From the NCBI GenBank assembly GCA_012729675.1, contig JAAYCR010000058.1:62001-126000 (forward strand): 64,000 nucleotides of DNA, read 5' to 3'. Positions 17,880 through 26,063 of this stretch are shown piece after piece. The position numbers were made by a program, and so were the translations under genes. Each line of letters starts with the position of its first letter. Position 1 is the first letter of the stretch. The notes beneath the pieces are model-generated. The model made no database searches. It saw nothing but the letters and a program-made list of their open reading frames with translations, and was not told where the DNA came from. The stretch comes from Phycisphaerae bacterium. Its GTDB lineage: Bacteria; Planctomycetota; Phycisphaerae; Sedimentisphaerales; Anaerohalosphaeraceae.

Positions 17880-18329
17880 ACTCTTTTTGTTGGCTTTCGG
17901 TTGGGGTCGATCATTTGGGAACAGTATAATTTCTTTTTCGGAGGATTTCAAGAACGGGTTTATAACCGCTAAGCAGAATTCCACGGGCGGGTGTCATAAT
18001 GTCAAAATAGTAGTTGGCTGAAGGGTGCTTGTTTATAGATGAGCGTGTCCCCAAAAACAGGACAGGGGTTTAAGGTGGGGTTGTTTTCGGATATACTGGC
18101 ATGAAATGCCCAGAAAGGAACTCGAAGCAAGGACACAGCGACGACGTTTTACCGCGGAATTTTTCGCAATCGGATTCACGGTCGACGCGATCAGCGAAAT
18201 TCAGCGATTTTTTACGCAGACGGGTAAGAGCATTGTGGCGCTGACGGTACGCGAGATTCTTGATGAGCAAATCGCCCATCGACTGGCATGAGGCAACAGC
18301 TCACGGCCAACGGGAGGCAAAGCGGACAC
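17880..18329. other. Intergenic region with repeat-like hairpins and an uncertain small frame
   Basis: About 450 bases. A short inverted motif around GTCCCC...GGACAGGGG lies at 18046-18068, and TGGCAT-gaa-ATGCC at 18099-18112. A rightward 61-codon frame (18106-18291, MPRKELEARTQRRRF...) has no ribosome site, and a leftward 69-codon frame overlaps it. I recognise neither and do not call them genes. Confidence 0.35.
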
Positions 18330-18358
18330 AAAAAAACCGGCCTCAAAGAGCCGGTTTG
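18330..18358 (-). terminator. Rho-independent terminator after the amidase-like gene
   Basis: Read leftward: AAACCGGC, an eight-base loop, then GCCGGTTTTTTT. It lies about 20 bases past the stop of the gene at 18381. Confidence 0.85.
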
Positions 18359-18380
18359 GAAATTATGAAAGGATTGGGGT

Positions 18381-18911
18381 TCAGAGCCGCCAGTTGCCGG
18401 GGTAGCGGACTTGGCGGGGACTGATGTTGAACGTCCGGCTGAGATTTTCGACCAGGTCGCTGGTACGCTGGATCTGGCTGCTGGTGGCGGAGGTTTGGCC
18501 GTCGCCGACAATGCAGATGCGAATCACGCCGTCGCTGCGTTCGGAGGCAAGCTGCCCGCTCCACTGGGCCGAGGGCTGAATACGGCCGTCGTCGGCGCCG
18601 TTACCGTTACAAACCAGGAAATGGAATTGGGGTGCTTCGATGCCCGCCAGCCGGGCCAACAGGGGCAGATCTTCAAGATTCCCGCCCTGCGTCCGGCTGT
18701 AAAAGACCTCCACCCCGCTCCATTGGGCGGCGGTGGTTTGCAGAGTATTTTTCACGACCGCTTCGACAGGGTCAAGACGGAGATAACTCGACAAGCTATA
18801 TGCCCCCGCGTTGGGAGCATAATTATCCAATGCCATTAATACCAATGCTCCCCCGGTCATCGCGGCCAGAAGGGTAAACAGCACGGCCACTGTGCGATTC
18901 TGACTTGCCAT
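18381..18911 (-). CDS. Membrane-anchored degenerate N-acetylmuramoyl-L-alanine amidase-like protein
   Basis: 176 residues from the ATG at 18911, which has AGGGA five bases upstream and a TATAAT box at 18957-18962 giving a short leader. A longer version from 19004 (ATG) would add 31 residues. An N-terminal membrane span (residues 8-27) is followed by a segment resembling the amidase_2/PGRP fold: FHFLVCNGNGADDGRIQPS, VIRICIVGDG and QIQRTSDLVENLSRTFNI. The first zinc histidine region (normally HHSA) reads FYSR, and the late zinc ligands are absent because the protein ends at YPGNWRL. It is probably non-catalytic, perhaps peptidoglycan-binding. Confidence 0.6.
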   Translation of the reverse strand: MASQNRTVAVLFTLLAAMTGGALVLMALDNYAPNAGAYSLSSYLRLDPVEAVVKNTLQTTAAQWSGVEVFYSRTQGGNLEDLPLLARLAGIEAPQFHFLVCNGNGADDGRIQPSAQWSGQLASERSDGVIRICIVGDGQTSATSSQIQRTSDLVENLSRTFNISPRQVRYPGNWRL

Positions 18912-19242
18912 AATCTTCCCTGACGTCTCGGCCAACTTGCTCTGCCTTTTCGCTTTATTATAGATGCATTCCATTACTTCGATTGTAAGGCTTTCATCGG
19001 ACATTTGCACCTTTTTTATTCACCAAAATTCATGTTTTTTCCTCATTACTTGTGTAAATTCTACATTATCTTTCGGCGGATGCGGGAGCATACTTGGCAA
19101 AAACAAGTAAATTGTCCGTTTTTTTTCGATTTTTTTTGACCTCGCCGATGGGTTTGTATCGATAAAAGTACATATATCTTGACGAAACGATCATAACCTG
19201 CGATAACAGGAACCGTCGAAAACACAGAGTCAAGGAGATGTT

Positions 19243-19950
19243 ATGTCAGAAATGGATGTCATACGCCAGATTGCTCAGCAGGCACTGACCGTGCCGACCC
19301 TGGCGGGGATACGGGACAATTGGTTGTGGGACCGCACGCTTCGGATTTTGCGAAATGTCGAGCACATCTGCCGGATGCCGGAATTGACCGATAAAAATAC
19401 GACCGTGGACCGGTTTTGTCTGATTGCGGCGACGTATTTCGCGGACGCAGGCTTTGCCCATTACGCCGACGCCGAGGATATGTCCGCCCGGCTGGTGCTG
19501 GCCGATATCAGCCAGACGGATTTGCGCGATTTTTCGACGCAGGTGGTCAATGACAAGCTGTCCGGGGCGCTGGCCGGGCCGAGGATCGATAAAATCAACA
19601 AAATCATCGTCGAATCGAGCAACCGCTTCACCGACATGACCGAGGCGATCATTCTCTCGGACGCGCGAAATCTGGATGATATGGGGGCCGTCGGGCTGTA
19701 CAATGAGTTCCGCCGCTACGTCATCCACGGCAAGGGCGTCTCGGATGTGCTGGAAAGCTGGAAACGAAAGGTCGATTATCGGTACTGGCAGGCCCGGCTC
19801 AAGGAAAGCTACCGATTTGACTCGGTGCGGACGTTGGCCGAGCGGCGATTCGGGGCGACCGAATACTTTATGAACCAACTGGATGTCGAACACGGCGCCC
19901 GCGACCTGGAAGAACTCCTGCTGGAATCGCTGGATAAAGACCCCAAATAG
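19243..19950 (+). CDS. HD-domain-like protein lacking a canonical HD pair
   Basis: 235 residues with AAGGAG before the ATG. The second half contains LSDARNLDDMGAVGLYNEFRR and a C-terminal helix with TLAERRFGATEYFMNQL. These match the D.DRLDA.GA.GI and RTA..R...M..FL pattern of YedJ-type HD phosphohydrolases. Where the family has LHD, this protein reads AATYFADAGF, so the key histidine of the HD dyad is missing, although an aspartate remains. It may be an inactive homologue with a regulatory or binding role. The FAH gene starts 30 bases downstream on the same strand. Confidence 0.55.
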   Translation: MSEMDVIRQIAQQALTVPTLAGIRDNWLWDRTLRILRNVEHICRMPELTDKNTTVDRFCLIAATYFADAGFAHYADAEDMSARLVLADISQTDLRDFSTQVVNDKLSGALAGPRIDKINKIIVESSNRFTDMTEAIILSDARNLDDMGAVGLYNEFRRYVIHGKGVSDVLESWKRKVDYRYWQARLKESYRFDSVRTLAERRFGATEYFMNQLDVEHGARDLEELLLESLDKDPK

Positions 19951-19980
19951 CCCTTGAAGGCCTCATGAAAGCCGCTTTCG

Positions 19981-20796
19981 ATGAAACTGTGCCGTATCAT
20001 AGACAAGCAATTCGGCCAAACATACGCCATTTCTCAGCCGGACGGCAGCCTGCGGCGATGCCGCGTGAACTCCCCTTTTGAACTGGAAACGGTGGAGATA
20101 ACCGGCGAGGCAGTGTGTCCGGAGATGTTTCTGCCGCCGATCGAGCCGCGGTCGATACTTTGCGTCGCAGGCAATTATCGCAAACACGTCGAAGAATTTG
20201 GAACACCGCCCAATCCGGACATAATGGTCTTTATGAAAAATCCCGCCAGTGCGATCGGCCATCAGCAGCCCATCGTCATCCCCTCCGTCTGCGGCGATGA
20301 GGTGGATTATGAATGCGAACTGGCAATGGTGATTTCGCGGCCATGCCGGGACGTGGCTGTGCGGGACGCCCGAAACTATATTCTTGGATTTACGATTGCT
20401 AACGACGTCAGCGCACGCATCTGGCAGAAAGAACGCGGCGGCGGGCAGTGGTGCCGCGGCAAGGGGTTTGATACATTTTGCCCGCTGGGTCCGTTTCTGA
20501 TCACGCCCGATGAGGTTGCCAACCCCAACGACCTGCGCCTGACGACGACGCTGAATGGCCGCGTCGTTCAGGATTCCCGAACCTCGTTTATGACCGGCTC
20601 GGTGGATGACATTGTCAGTTTTCTGTCGCAGGGCACAACCCTGCTGCAGGGGACGGTCATCCTCACCGGCACCCCCGAAGGCGTCGGCTGGGCGCGCACC
20701 CCCAAGCTTCTGCTCCAGCACGGCGACACCGTCACGATCACCATCGACGCACTCGGCGAACTGACCAACTCGGTCATACGCAAAACATCATTATAA
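19981..20796 (+). CDS. Fumarylacetoacetate hydrolase (FAH) family protein
   Basis: 271 residues. A short N-terminal beta domain precedes the FAH catalytic core. The core has LCVAGNYRKHVEEFG, FMKNPASAIG, DYECELAMVI (acidic metal ligands E/D), FTIANDVSAR, KGFDTFCPLGPFL and GTPEGVGWAR. The family hydrolyses or isomerises beta-diketo acids and related compounds using Mg2+. The exact substrate is not predictable. No aromatic-degradation genes are nearby. Confidence 0.9.
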   Translation: MKLCRIIDKQFGQTYAISQPDGSLRRCRVNSPFELETVEITGEAVCPEMFLPPIEPRSILCVAGNYRKHVEEFGTPPNPDIMVFMKNPASAIGHQQPIVIPSVCGDEVDYECELAMVISRPCRDVAVRDARNYILGFTIANDVSARIWQKERGGGQWCRGKGFDTFCPLGPFLITPDEVANPNDLRLTTTLNGRVVQDSRTSFMTGSVDDIVSFLSQGTTLLQGTVILTGTPEGVGWARTPKLLLQHGDTVTITIDALGELTNSVIRKTSL

Positions 20797-20826
20797 TTGA
20801 CAAAACCGGTATTGTGCGTTTAGGAT
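20797..20826 (+). promoter_or_regulatory. Sigma-70-type promoter immediately before coaD
   Basis: TTGACA, an 18-base spacer, then TAGGAT, the same -10 and spacer as the ispG promoter. The -10 box ends only nine bases before the ATG, so the transcript would be leaderless or nearly so. AGGG next to the ATG could instead act as a ribosome site for read-through from the FAH gene. Confidence 0.5.
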
Positions 20827-20835
20827 AGGGCTATT

Positions 20836-21357
20836 ATGAAATATAATCCACTTACAGCGATTTTTCCGGGGTCGTTTGATCCGATTACGAACGGGCACTT
20901 GGATGTCATTCGCCGCGGCACGAAACTGTTCGAACACTTGGTCGTCGCCGTCGGTCAAAACCCGGATAAAGACCAGCTATTTACAAAAGAAGAACGGGTC
21001 GCGATGATCCGCGAACTGGTCGCCGACATGCCGCGGGTGTCGGTGGAAAGCTACGATTGTCTGACGGTCAAGTTTGCCGCCGAAAAGCAGGCCGGGGCGA
21101 TGCTGCGCGGCCTGCGAAACCTCACCGACGTGGAATATGAATTTCAATTGGCTATGACCAACCGCACCGTAGCGGGCATTGAGACGGTATTTGTGATGAC
21201 CAGCGAGGAATACGGCTATGTCAACTCCACAATGGTGCGACAACTGGCCCTGCTCGGCGGCGATGTCAGCAAGCTGATCCCCCTGACAGTCTATGACCGG
21301 CTCAAAGAAAAAATCCGGCAAAATCACGCCACCGCAAAACCGGATGTACCCGAATAG
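20836..21357 (+). CDS. coaD: Phosphopantetheine adenylyltransferase
   Basis: 173 residues, close to the usual 160. AIFPGSFDPITNGHLDVI carries the nucleotidyltransferase T/HxGH signature (NGHL). LRGLRNLTDVEYE and TSEEYGYVNSTMVR are the other conserved PPAT segments. The enzyme adenylates 4'-phosphopantetheine in the penultimate step of coenzyme A synthesis. Its C-terminus is slightly longer and hydrophilic. A repeat block follows immediately after the stop. Confidence 0.96.
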   Translation: MKYNPLTAIFPGSFDPITNGHLDVIRRGTKLFEHLVVAVGQNPDKDQLFTKEERVAMIRELVADMPRVSVESYDCLTVKFAAEKQAGAMLRGLRNLTDVEYEFQLAMTNRTVAGIETVFVMTSEEYGYVNSTMVRQLALLGGDVSKLIPLTVYDRLKEKIRQNHATAKPDVPE

Positions 21358-21480
21358 AAATTCTAAATCCTAAGCACTAAATTCTAAAAAGGACAATGAG
21401 AGACAAAATAACGCTTGTTTTTAGTTTTTTGTCATTTGGATTTAGAATTTGTTTAGAATTTAGTACTTTGTGCTTAGAGA
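21358..21480. repeat. Dispersed AT-rich palindromic repeat, family C, copy 1
   Basis: The left part reads AATTCTAAATCCTAAGCACT followed by AAATTCTAAA. The right part carries the same units in inverse order (GGATTTAGAATTT, TTTAGAATTTAGT, GTGCTTAG). A related but more GC-containing element lies at 52440-52598. It separates coaD from the QueD-like gene. Confidence 0.75.
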
Positions 21481-21486
21481 TTGATA

Positions 21487-21858
21487 ATGTACTGGATCTC
21501 CATAGAAACCGAGTTTGAGGCATGGCATCAGTTGACGTTTGCGGACGGCACACAGGAGTCGTTGCATCCCCATCCGTGGCAGGTGACGGCGGCGGTCTGT
21601 GCCGCGGCACTCAACCGCGACGGGCTGGTGATGGATTTTCTTCTTCTCGAAGAGATCGTCAATACGGCCATCGCCCCCTATCGGGGAAAACAGCTCGAAA
21701 AGACCCTTTTTTTTCCCGGCCGCAACGCCTCAGCCGAAAATGTGGCCAAATGCCTGTTCGATGCGATCGCCCCCCGCATTACCCCCCCTGCCCGTTTGGG
21801 TTTTGTCGAGGTGACCGAGGCGCCCGGTTGCCGTGCCCGATACCAGCCTGGAGAATAA
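21487..21858 (+). CDS. 6-pyruvoyl-tetrahydropterin synthase/QueD family homologue lacking the catalytic cysteine
   Basis: 123 residues from the ATG at 21487; a TTG six bases upstream is possible. The T-fold pattern is present: the zinc histidines H14 (FEAWHQL), H27 and H29 (HPHPW), then GLVMDFLLLEEIV, ASAENVAKCLFDAI and VEVTEAPG with the substrate-binding glutamate. The catalytic Cys that normally precedes HGH is absent (TQESLHPH), and the LDH motif that supplies the catalytic His reads YRGKQL. Canonical QueD chemistry is therefore unlikely. No other queuosine genes are nearby. It is followed by mcsA after about 110 bases. Confidence 0.75.
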   Translation: MYWISIETEFEAWHQLTFADGTQESLHPHPWQVTAAVCAAALNRDGLVMDFLLLEEIVNTAIAPYRGKQLEKTLFFPGRNASAENVAKCLFDAIAPRITPPARLGFVEVTEAPGCRARYQPGE

Positions 21859-21968
21859 GGACCGCTGAAGCACCACGATTTTTTAGTCGATATAGAGGTG
21901 CATTCGTATATAATAATCGGATAACAGAGGCGGCCGTCGGAGCTGCCCGACGAGATATGGGAGTTATT

Positions 21969-22472
21969 ATGCTGTGTCAGGCGTGTAAAGAACGAACGGC
22001 GACGATTCATTTGACCGAGATTACCAACGGCCAGCGAGCCGAGACGCATTTGTGTCAGGAATGTGCCCACCAACAGGGTTTGGCGGTCAAGGCGCAAATT
22101 CCGCTCAACGAGCTGCTCAGTACGCTGTTGAGCGTTCAGCCGCAGGCTCAGAAAGTGCCCGGTCCCTCTGAATTAGATGTGATGGACAAGGTGTGCCCGG
22201 AATGCGGAATGACCCTCAAGCGATTCGCCAAAGAGAGCTTGCTGGGCTGTCCGCACGATTACACAGCCTTCGAAGAGCAGTTGTCGCCGCTGATCGAACG
22301 CAGCCATAACGGCAAAAGCTGGCACTGCGGAAAAGTGCCGACGCATACCTCAAACGAAGAAAAACAAGACATCCTTTTGCGGCAGTTGCGGCGGGAACTG
22401 GAACAGGCGATCAAGAACGAAGACTATGAAGCCGCCGCACGCCTCCGCGACCAGATAAAGCAAAACCAATGA
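21969..22472 (+). CDS. mcsA: McsA, activator of protein arginine kinase (UvrB/UvrC motif protein)
   Basis: 167 residues from the ATG at 21969 with GGGAG upstream; the longer open frame to the left is fortuitous. Zinc-binding pairs: CQACKERTA, CQECAH, CPECGMTLK and a final C/H group (LGCPHDY). The end is a UvrB/C motif, LEQAIKNEDYEAAARLRDQI. In Firmicutes McsA activates McsB and the two serve CtsR/ClpCP quality control. Its TGA overlaps the mcsB ATG by four bases. Confidence 0.9.
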   Translation: MLCQACKERTATIHLTEITNGQRAETHLCQECAHQQGLAVKAQIPLNELLSTLLSVQPQAQKVPGPSELDVMDKVCPECGMTLKRFAKESLLGCPHDYTAFEEQLSPLIERSHNGKSWHCGKVPTHTSNEEKQDILLRQLRRELEQAIKNEDYEAAARLRDQIKQNQ

Positions 22473-23527
22473 ACCCTGTGGATTTGTGCAACGCGGCCAG
22501 TTCCTGGTTCGGCCAGGGGCGGGGATTATTTTCCGATGTGGTGATCTCATCGCGCATCCGCCTTGCGCGTAACGCGGCGGGGTATGCGTTCCTGCCGTGT
22601 CTGACCTTTGAAAAGCAAAAAGAGGTACTGGAACGGTTTAAAGAGGTGCTGCTGGGGATGAATTTAGGTGGCGATGTGTTTTTTGTTGATGTGGAACAGG
22701 CCTCGACGGTCGAGCGTGAACTGCTGACCGAACGACACTTGATCAGTCGTCGCCAGGCCGTCGGCAAAGGGCCGCGCGGCGTGATTGTCGCCGTGGATGA
22801 GGCGTTCGCGGCGATGATCAACGAAGAAGACCACCTGCGGCTGCAAGTGCTGGCGCCGGGGCTGGATCTGCATTCCTGCTGGGAGCGCATCAACCGCATC
22901 GACGATATGATCGAGCAGCGGGTGGCGTATGCCTTTGACCGTCGCTACGGCTATATGACGGCCTGCCCGACCAATCTGGGCACGGGCATCCGGGTGTCGG
23001 TGATGCTGCATCTGCCGGCGCTGAAGATGACAGGGCAGATTGACAAGGTCATGGCCGCGGCCCGTGATTGCGATCTGGCGGTGCGGGGACTGTTCGGCGA
23101 GGGAACCGATGCACTGGGCGATTTATTCCAGTTGTCCAACCAGATCACGCTCGGCGTCAGCGAGATGCAGGTCGTCGAAGAGTTTGTCAGCAAAATCACA
23201 CCCAAGATCGCGGCCTACGAACTGGAGGCGCGAAAGTCTCTTTTGGATAAAAAGCCCCGGTCGCTGGACGACAAAATTCAGCGGGCGCTGGGGGTTTTAC
23301 GCAATGCCTGTCTGGTCAGCTCGCAGGAGGCGCTCTTTCTGCTCAGCAACGTGCGGCTGGGGGTCAACCTCGGGCGCATCGAAAAGATCGACCTGGCGAC
23401 AATCAACGAACTATTTATGCTCACTCAACCCGCCCACTTGCAGCTCCGCGCCGGGCGTGTCCTCGACGCCGACCAACGTGACAGTCTCCGCGCCGAAATC
23501 ATCCGCACCCGCTTGTGTGCCAATTAG
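22469..23527 (+). CDS. mcsB: McsB, protein arginine kinase
   Basis: 352 residues, a phosphagen-kinase-fold protein. It has SSRIRLARN, the catalytic acid region NEEDHLRLQ (residues 118-126), C166 in TACPTNLGTG, and NQITLGVSE. RDSLRA at 337-342 fits the RDxxRA phospho-arginine-binding motif of Bacillus McsB, at the same numbering as I recall it. McsB phosphorylates arginines, marking proteins for ClpCP in Firmicutes. Neither ctsR nor clpC is in this window, so the degradation partner must lie elsewhere. It is co-transcribed with mcsA. Confidence 0.95.
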   Translation: MNPVDLCNAASSWFGQGRGLFSDVVISSRIRLARNAAGYAFLPCLTFEKQKEVLERFKEVLLGMNLGGDVFFVDVEQASTVERELLTERHLISRRQAVGKGPRGVIVAVDEAFAAMINEEDHLRLQVLAPGLDLHSCWERINRIDDMIEQRVAYAFDRRYGYMTACPTNLGTGIRVSVMLHLPALKMTGQIDKVMAAARDCDLAVRGLFGEGTDALGDLFQLSNQITLGVSEMQVVEEFVSKITPKIAAYELEARKSLLDKKPRSLDDKIQRALGVLRNACLVSSQEALFLLSNVRLGVNLGRIEKIDLATINELFMLTQPAHLQLRAGRVLDADQRDSLRAEIIRTRLCAN

Positions 23528-23692
23528 CCCCCGTTTCATTGTGTGGATGAAAACAATAAACAGATACTGCCAATCATAGTTGAGCGGTTGGCTAAGAATG
23601 TGCCAAACGCCAATGACGGCATACTTTCCAAAGGGTAAAACCGAATATCCAATCGTGACAATATGCACAATAGCCTGTTTCCAGAACGGCGC

Positions 23693-23721
23693 TTGACTTC
23701 TGCTGCAATCTACGATACTAT
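23693..23721 (+). promoter_or_regulatory. Sigma-70 promoter for the NusG-like gene
   Basis: TTGACT, a 17-base spacer, then TACTAT, followed by a T-rich stretch. It is about 55 bases before the GTG start. Confidence 0.65.
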
Positions 23722-23774
23722 TCTTTTTTCGAATGTGTAACTCGTCTTGATGCCCTTCTCAGAGAAGAATAAAC

Positions 23775-24326
23775 GTGCTGAAAGTAACTGAAAATCCGCC
23801 GTTGGTGTGGCCGGAAGACAAGTCGATTGCCGAGTTTTCCGGCACGTGGTGGGTCGCCCATACAAAGGCCCGCAATGAAAAAGCGATGGCCTGGCAGTTG
23901 GCGACTAAGGATGTGCCGTATTTTTTGCCGATGAGCTGGAAGGTGTCGCGTAAGAGCGGTCGGACGATTCGGTCGCTGTTGCCGCTGTTTCCGGGGTATG
24001 TGTTCTTTTGCGGGGGCCAGGCCGAGCGGTTGGAGGCCCTCAAGACCAACCGCACCGCGGCAATTATTCCGGTGGTCGATCAAGAGCGGCTGGTGCGAGA
24101 ACTGGAGCCGATTGAGCGGGTGCTGCTGATGGGCAAGCCGGTTATGCCGCACGATTATCTGAAGGTCGGCCAGCGCTGCCGGGTGATTGCCGGGCCGCTG
24201 ATGGGCGCCGAGGGCTTGATTATCCAGACGCCCAAAGAGACGCGGCTGGTCTTGCAGGTCGAGATGCTCGGCCAGGCGGCCAGCGTTGAAATCGATTTTG
24301 ATATGGTCGAAAAAATCGACGACTAA
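23775..24326 (+). CDS. NusG/RfaH-type transcription antiterminator paralogue
   Basis: 183 residues from a GTG start with GAGAAG seven bases upstream. The NGN domain is recognisable from WWVAHTKARNEKAMAWQL and LPLFPGYVFF, which match the specialised NusG (RfaH/LoaP/UpxY) pattern better than housekeeping NusG. A KOW-type beta domain follows (VGQRCRVIAGPLMGAEGLI). Such paralogues usually govern a nearby exopolysaccharide or secondary-metabolite operon. Here the downstream genes are a small membrane protein and an oxidoreductase, so the target is unclear. Confidence 0.85.
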   Translation: MLKVTENPPLVWPEDKSIAEFSGTWWVAHTKARNEKAMAWQLATKDVPYFLPMSWKVSRKSGRTIRSLLPLFPGYVFFCGGQAERLEALKTNRTAAIIPVVDQERLVRELEPIERVLLMGKPVMPHDYLKVGQRCRVIAGPLMGAEGLIIQTPKETRLVLQVEMLGQAASVEIDFDMVEKIDD

Positions 24327-24355
24327 GCTGCAATGCAAAAACAGGAGAACGGATT

Positions 24356-24730
24356 ATGCAGATCATGCAGTACAGTGTGTGGATTGTCGGGGTGTTGGTT
24401 GCGGCCTGGGGCGTCGCGGTGGCGATCAAGCCCCAATGGATGAAGCGTATGATGGATTTTTTTGTCGTTGGACGGCGGTTTTGGCTGGCGGCGGCGGCCA
24501 AGGTGGCGGTCGGTATTCTCTTTCTGGTTTTTGCGCGTGACTGCCGGATACCGGGCATCATCATCGCCATCGGCGTCATTACCGTGGTCAGCAACCTGTT
24601 TGTGCTGACGCTGGCGCCCGAAAAAGTCCACAAAATGATGGCGTATTGGCAAAAACAGCCGCTCTGGATTTATCGCACCTGGGGCATTGTCGCAGCGCTT
24701 TTCGGCGGATTGCTGCTCTATGCCGGATAG
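24356..24730 (+). CDS. Small four-helix membrane protein, paralogue 1
   Basis: 124 residues with four hydrophobic segments (about residues 5-22, 42-59, 64-83 and 102-121). Signature pieces are KPQWMKRMMDFF, LVFARD and YWQKQPLWIYRTWG. The gene at 26064 encodes a close paralogue with the same motifs in the same places. Function unknown. It has AGGAG upstream and follows the NusG-like gene by 29 bases. Confidence 0.8.
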   Translation: MQIMQYSVWIVGVLVAAWGVAVAIKPQWMKRMMDFFVVGRRFWLAAAAKVAVGILFLVFARDCRIPGIIIAIGVITVVSNLFVLTLAPEKVHKMMAYWQKQPLWIYRTWGIVAALFGGLLLYAG

Positions 24731-24850
24731 AATTATTTACTGAACGCCGTTGTCGGCGGTATCGTATTACCGAATGTATCATGCATTTTTTTCTGCATAC
24801 TCGAATTGTTCTAAGACAATCTGTTCCTTATTTATGAAACGGTTTATTCT

Positions 24851-25939
24851 ATGACAGACATTGGGGCCAACATAAGGCCTTTGACTATCGGAAACATTAA
24901 AATCAATCCGCCTATTATTCAAGGGGGTATGGGTGTGCGTGTTTCCCGCGCTCGGTTGGCATCGGCTGTGGCCAACGAAGGGTGTGCCGGCGTGATTGCC
25001 ACCGCCGGTGCGGGGATGTTCGAAGACCACCCGGGAAATGAGTTTACCTCGGTCAACGAGATCGCCCTGCAAAACGAAATTCGCACCGCCCGATCGCTAT
25101 CCAAGGGTATCATCGGGGTCAATATCATGGTGGCGCTATCGGATTATGACAGCCTGGTCAAGACGGCGGTTGCGGAAAAGGTGGATTTGATTATTTCGGG
25201 GGCGGGTTTGCCGTTTCATCTTCCCAGCCTGGCGGCAGGGACGGAGACCAAACTGATTCCCATCGTCTCGTCGGTGCGCACCTATAATATTATCTGCAAG
25301 CGCTGGGAAAAACAGTATAACCGACTGCCGGACGCGGTCATTATCGAAGGGACAAAGGCCGGCGGGCATTTGGGCTACAGCATCGAACAGATTGAAAAGG
25401 ACGAGCCGAATCTTGAACAGATTTTGGCCGATGTTCTGGCCTATCAGAGCGAAAAAGGGCTGACTATTCCCGTCATCGTCGCCGGCGGTATCTTTGACGG
25501 CGGGCAGATGCGGTATTTTCTGGAGCGCGGCGCATCGGGCGTGCAGATGGCAACGCGCTTTGTTTGTACACACGAGTGCGATGTGCACCCGGCCTTTAAG
25601 CAGGCCTACCTGGACGCGACTGAAGAGGACATTACGCTGATTAAAAGCCCCGTCGGCCTGCCTGGTCGGGTGATTCGCAACGCCTTTGTCGAATCCATCC
25701 AGAAGGGGCTGCGCGTCCCCTTTGACTGCAACTACCAGTGCCTCAAAACCTGCGACCCGGACACGGCCCCGTATTGCATCGCACGGGTACTGGCCGACGC
25801 CGCGGAGGGGAAACTGGAGCAGGCCTTTGCCTTTGCCGGGGCCAACGTCTGCCGCTGCAATGAAATCGTTTCCGTCAAAGAACTTATCGAAAACATTGTG
25901 CGCGAATACGCCGCATCCCATACCGCCGCCGGCCATTAG
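24851..25939 (+). CDS. Nitronate monooxygenase/FabK-like FMN oxidoreductase
   Basis: 362 residues, TIM-barrel FMN family. It shows the N-terminal PPIIQGGMGVRVS, ISGAGLPFHLP, IEGTKAGGHLGY (flavin-phosphate region), VIVAGGIFDGGQM and GVQMATRFVCTHEC. The C-terminal region is cysteine-rich (CNYQCLKTCDPDTAPYC, VCRCNE), a feature of a nitronate-monooxygenase-like subgroup found in anaerobes and perhaps binding metal. The reaction could be nitroalkane oxidation or an NAD(P)H-flavin reduction; context does not decide. It is flanked on both sides by paralogous membrane proteins. Confidence 0.85.
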   Translation: MTDIGANIRPLTIGNIKINPPIIQGGMGVRVSRARLASAVANEGCAGVIATAGAGMFEDHPGNEFTSVNEIALQNEIRTARSLSKGIIGVNIMVALSDYDSLVKTAVAEKVDLIISGAGLPFHLPSLAAGTETKLIPIVSSVRTYNIICKRWEKQYNRLPDAVIIEGTKAGGHLGYSIEQIEKDEPNLEQILADVLAYQSEKGLTIPVIVAGGIFDGGQMRYFLERGASGVQMATRFVCTHECDVHPAFKQAYLDATEEDITLIKSPVGLPGRVIRNAFVESIQKGLRVPFDCNYQCLKTCDPDTAPYCIARVLADAAEGKLEQAFAFAGANVCRCNEIVSVKELIENIVREYAASHTAAGH

Positions 25940-26063
25940 CACCCTGCTTTCCCGGCGGCCCGATGCCGAACCAGTGCTTGACTTTGGACTCGATGTGCCA
26001 TATTATTCAGGATATGCACACATTCGGAAGAAAACAGGCCTAAGGCCGGAAAGGAGAATTGCG

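Noticed and set aside
18106-18291. 61-codon rightward open frame
   Set aside because: No ribosome site, it overlaps hairpin repeats, and an equally long opposite frame exists.
21522-21968. Open frame joined to the front of mcsA
   Set aside because: It is an out-of-frame reading of the QueD-like gene. McsA starts at its zinc finger at 21969.
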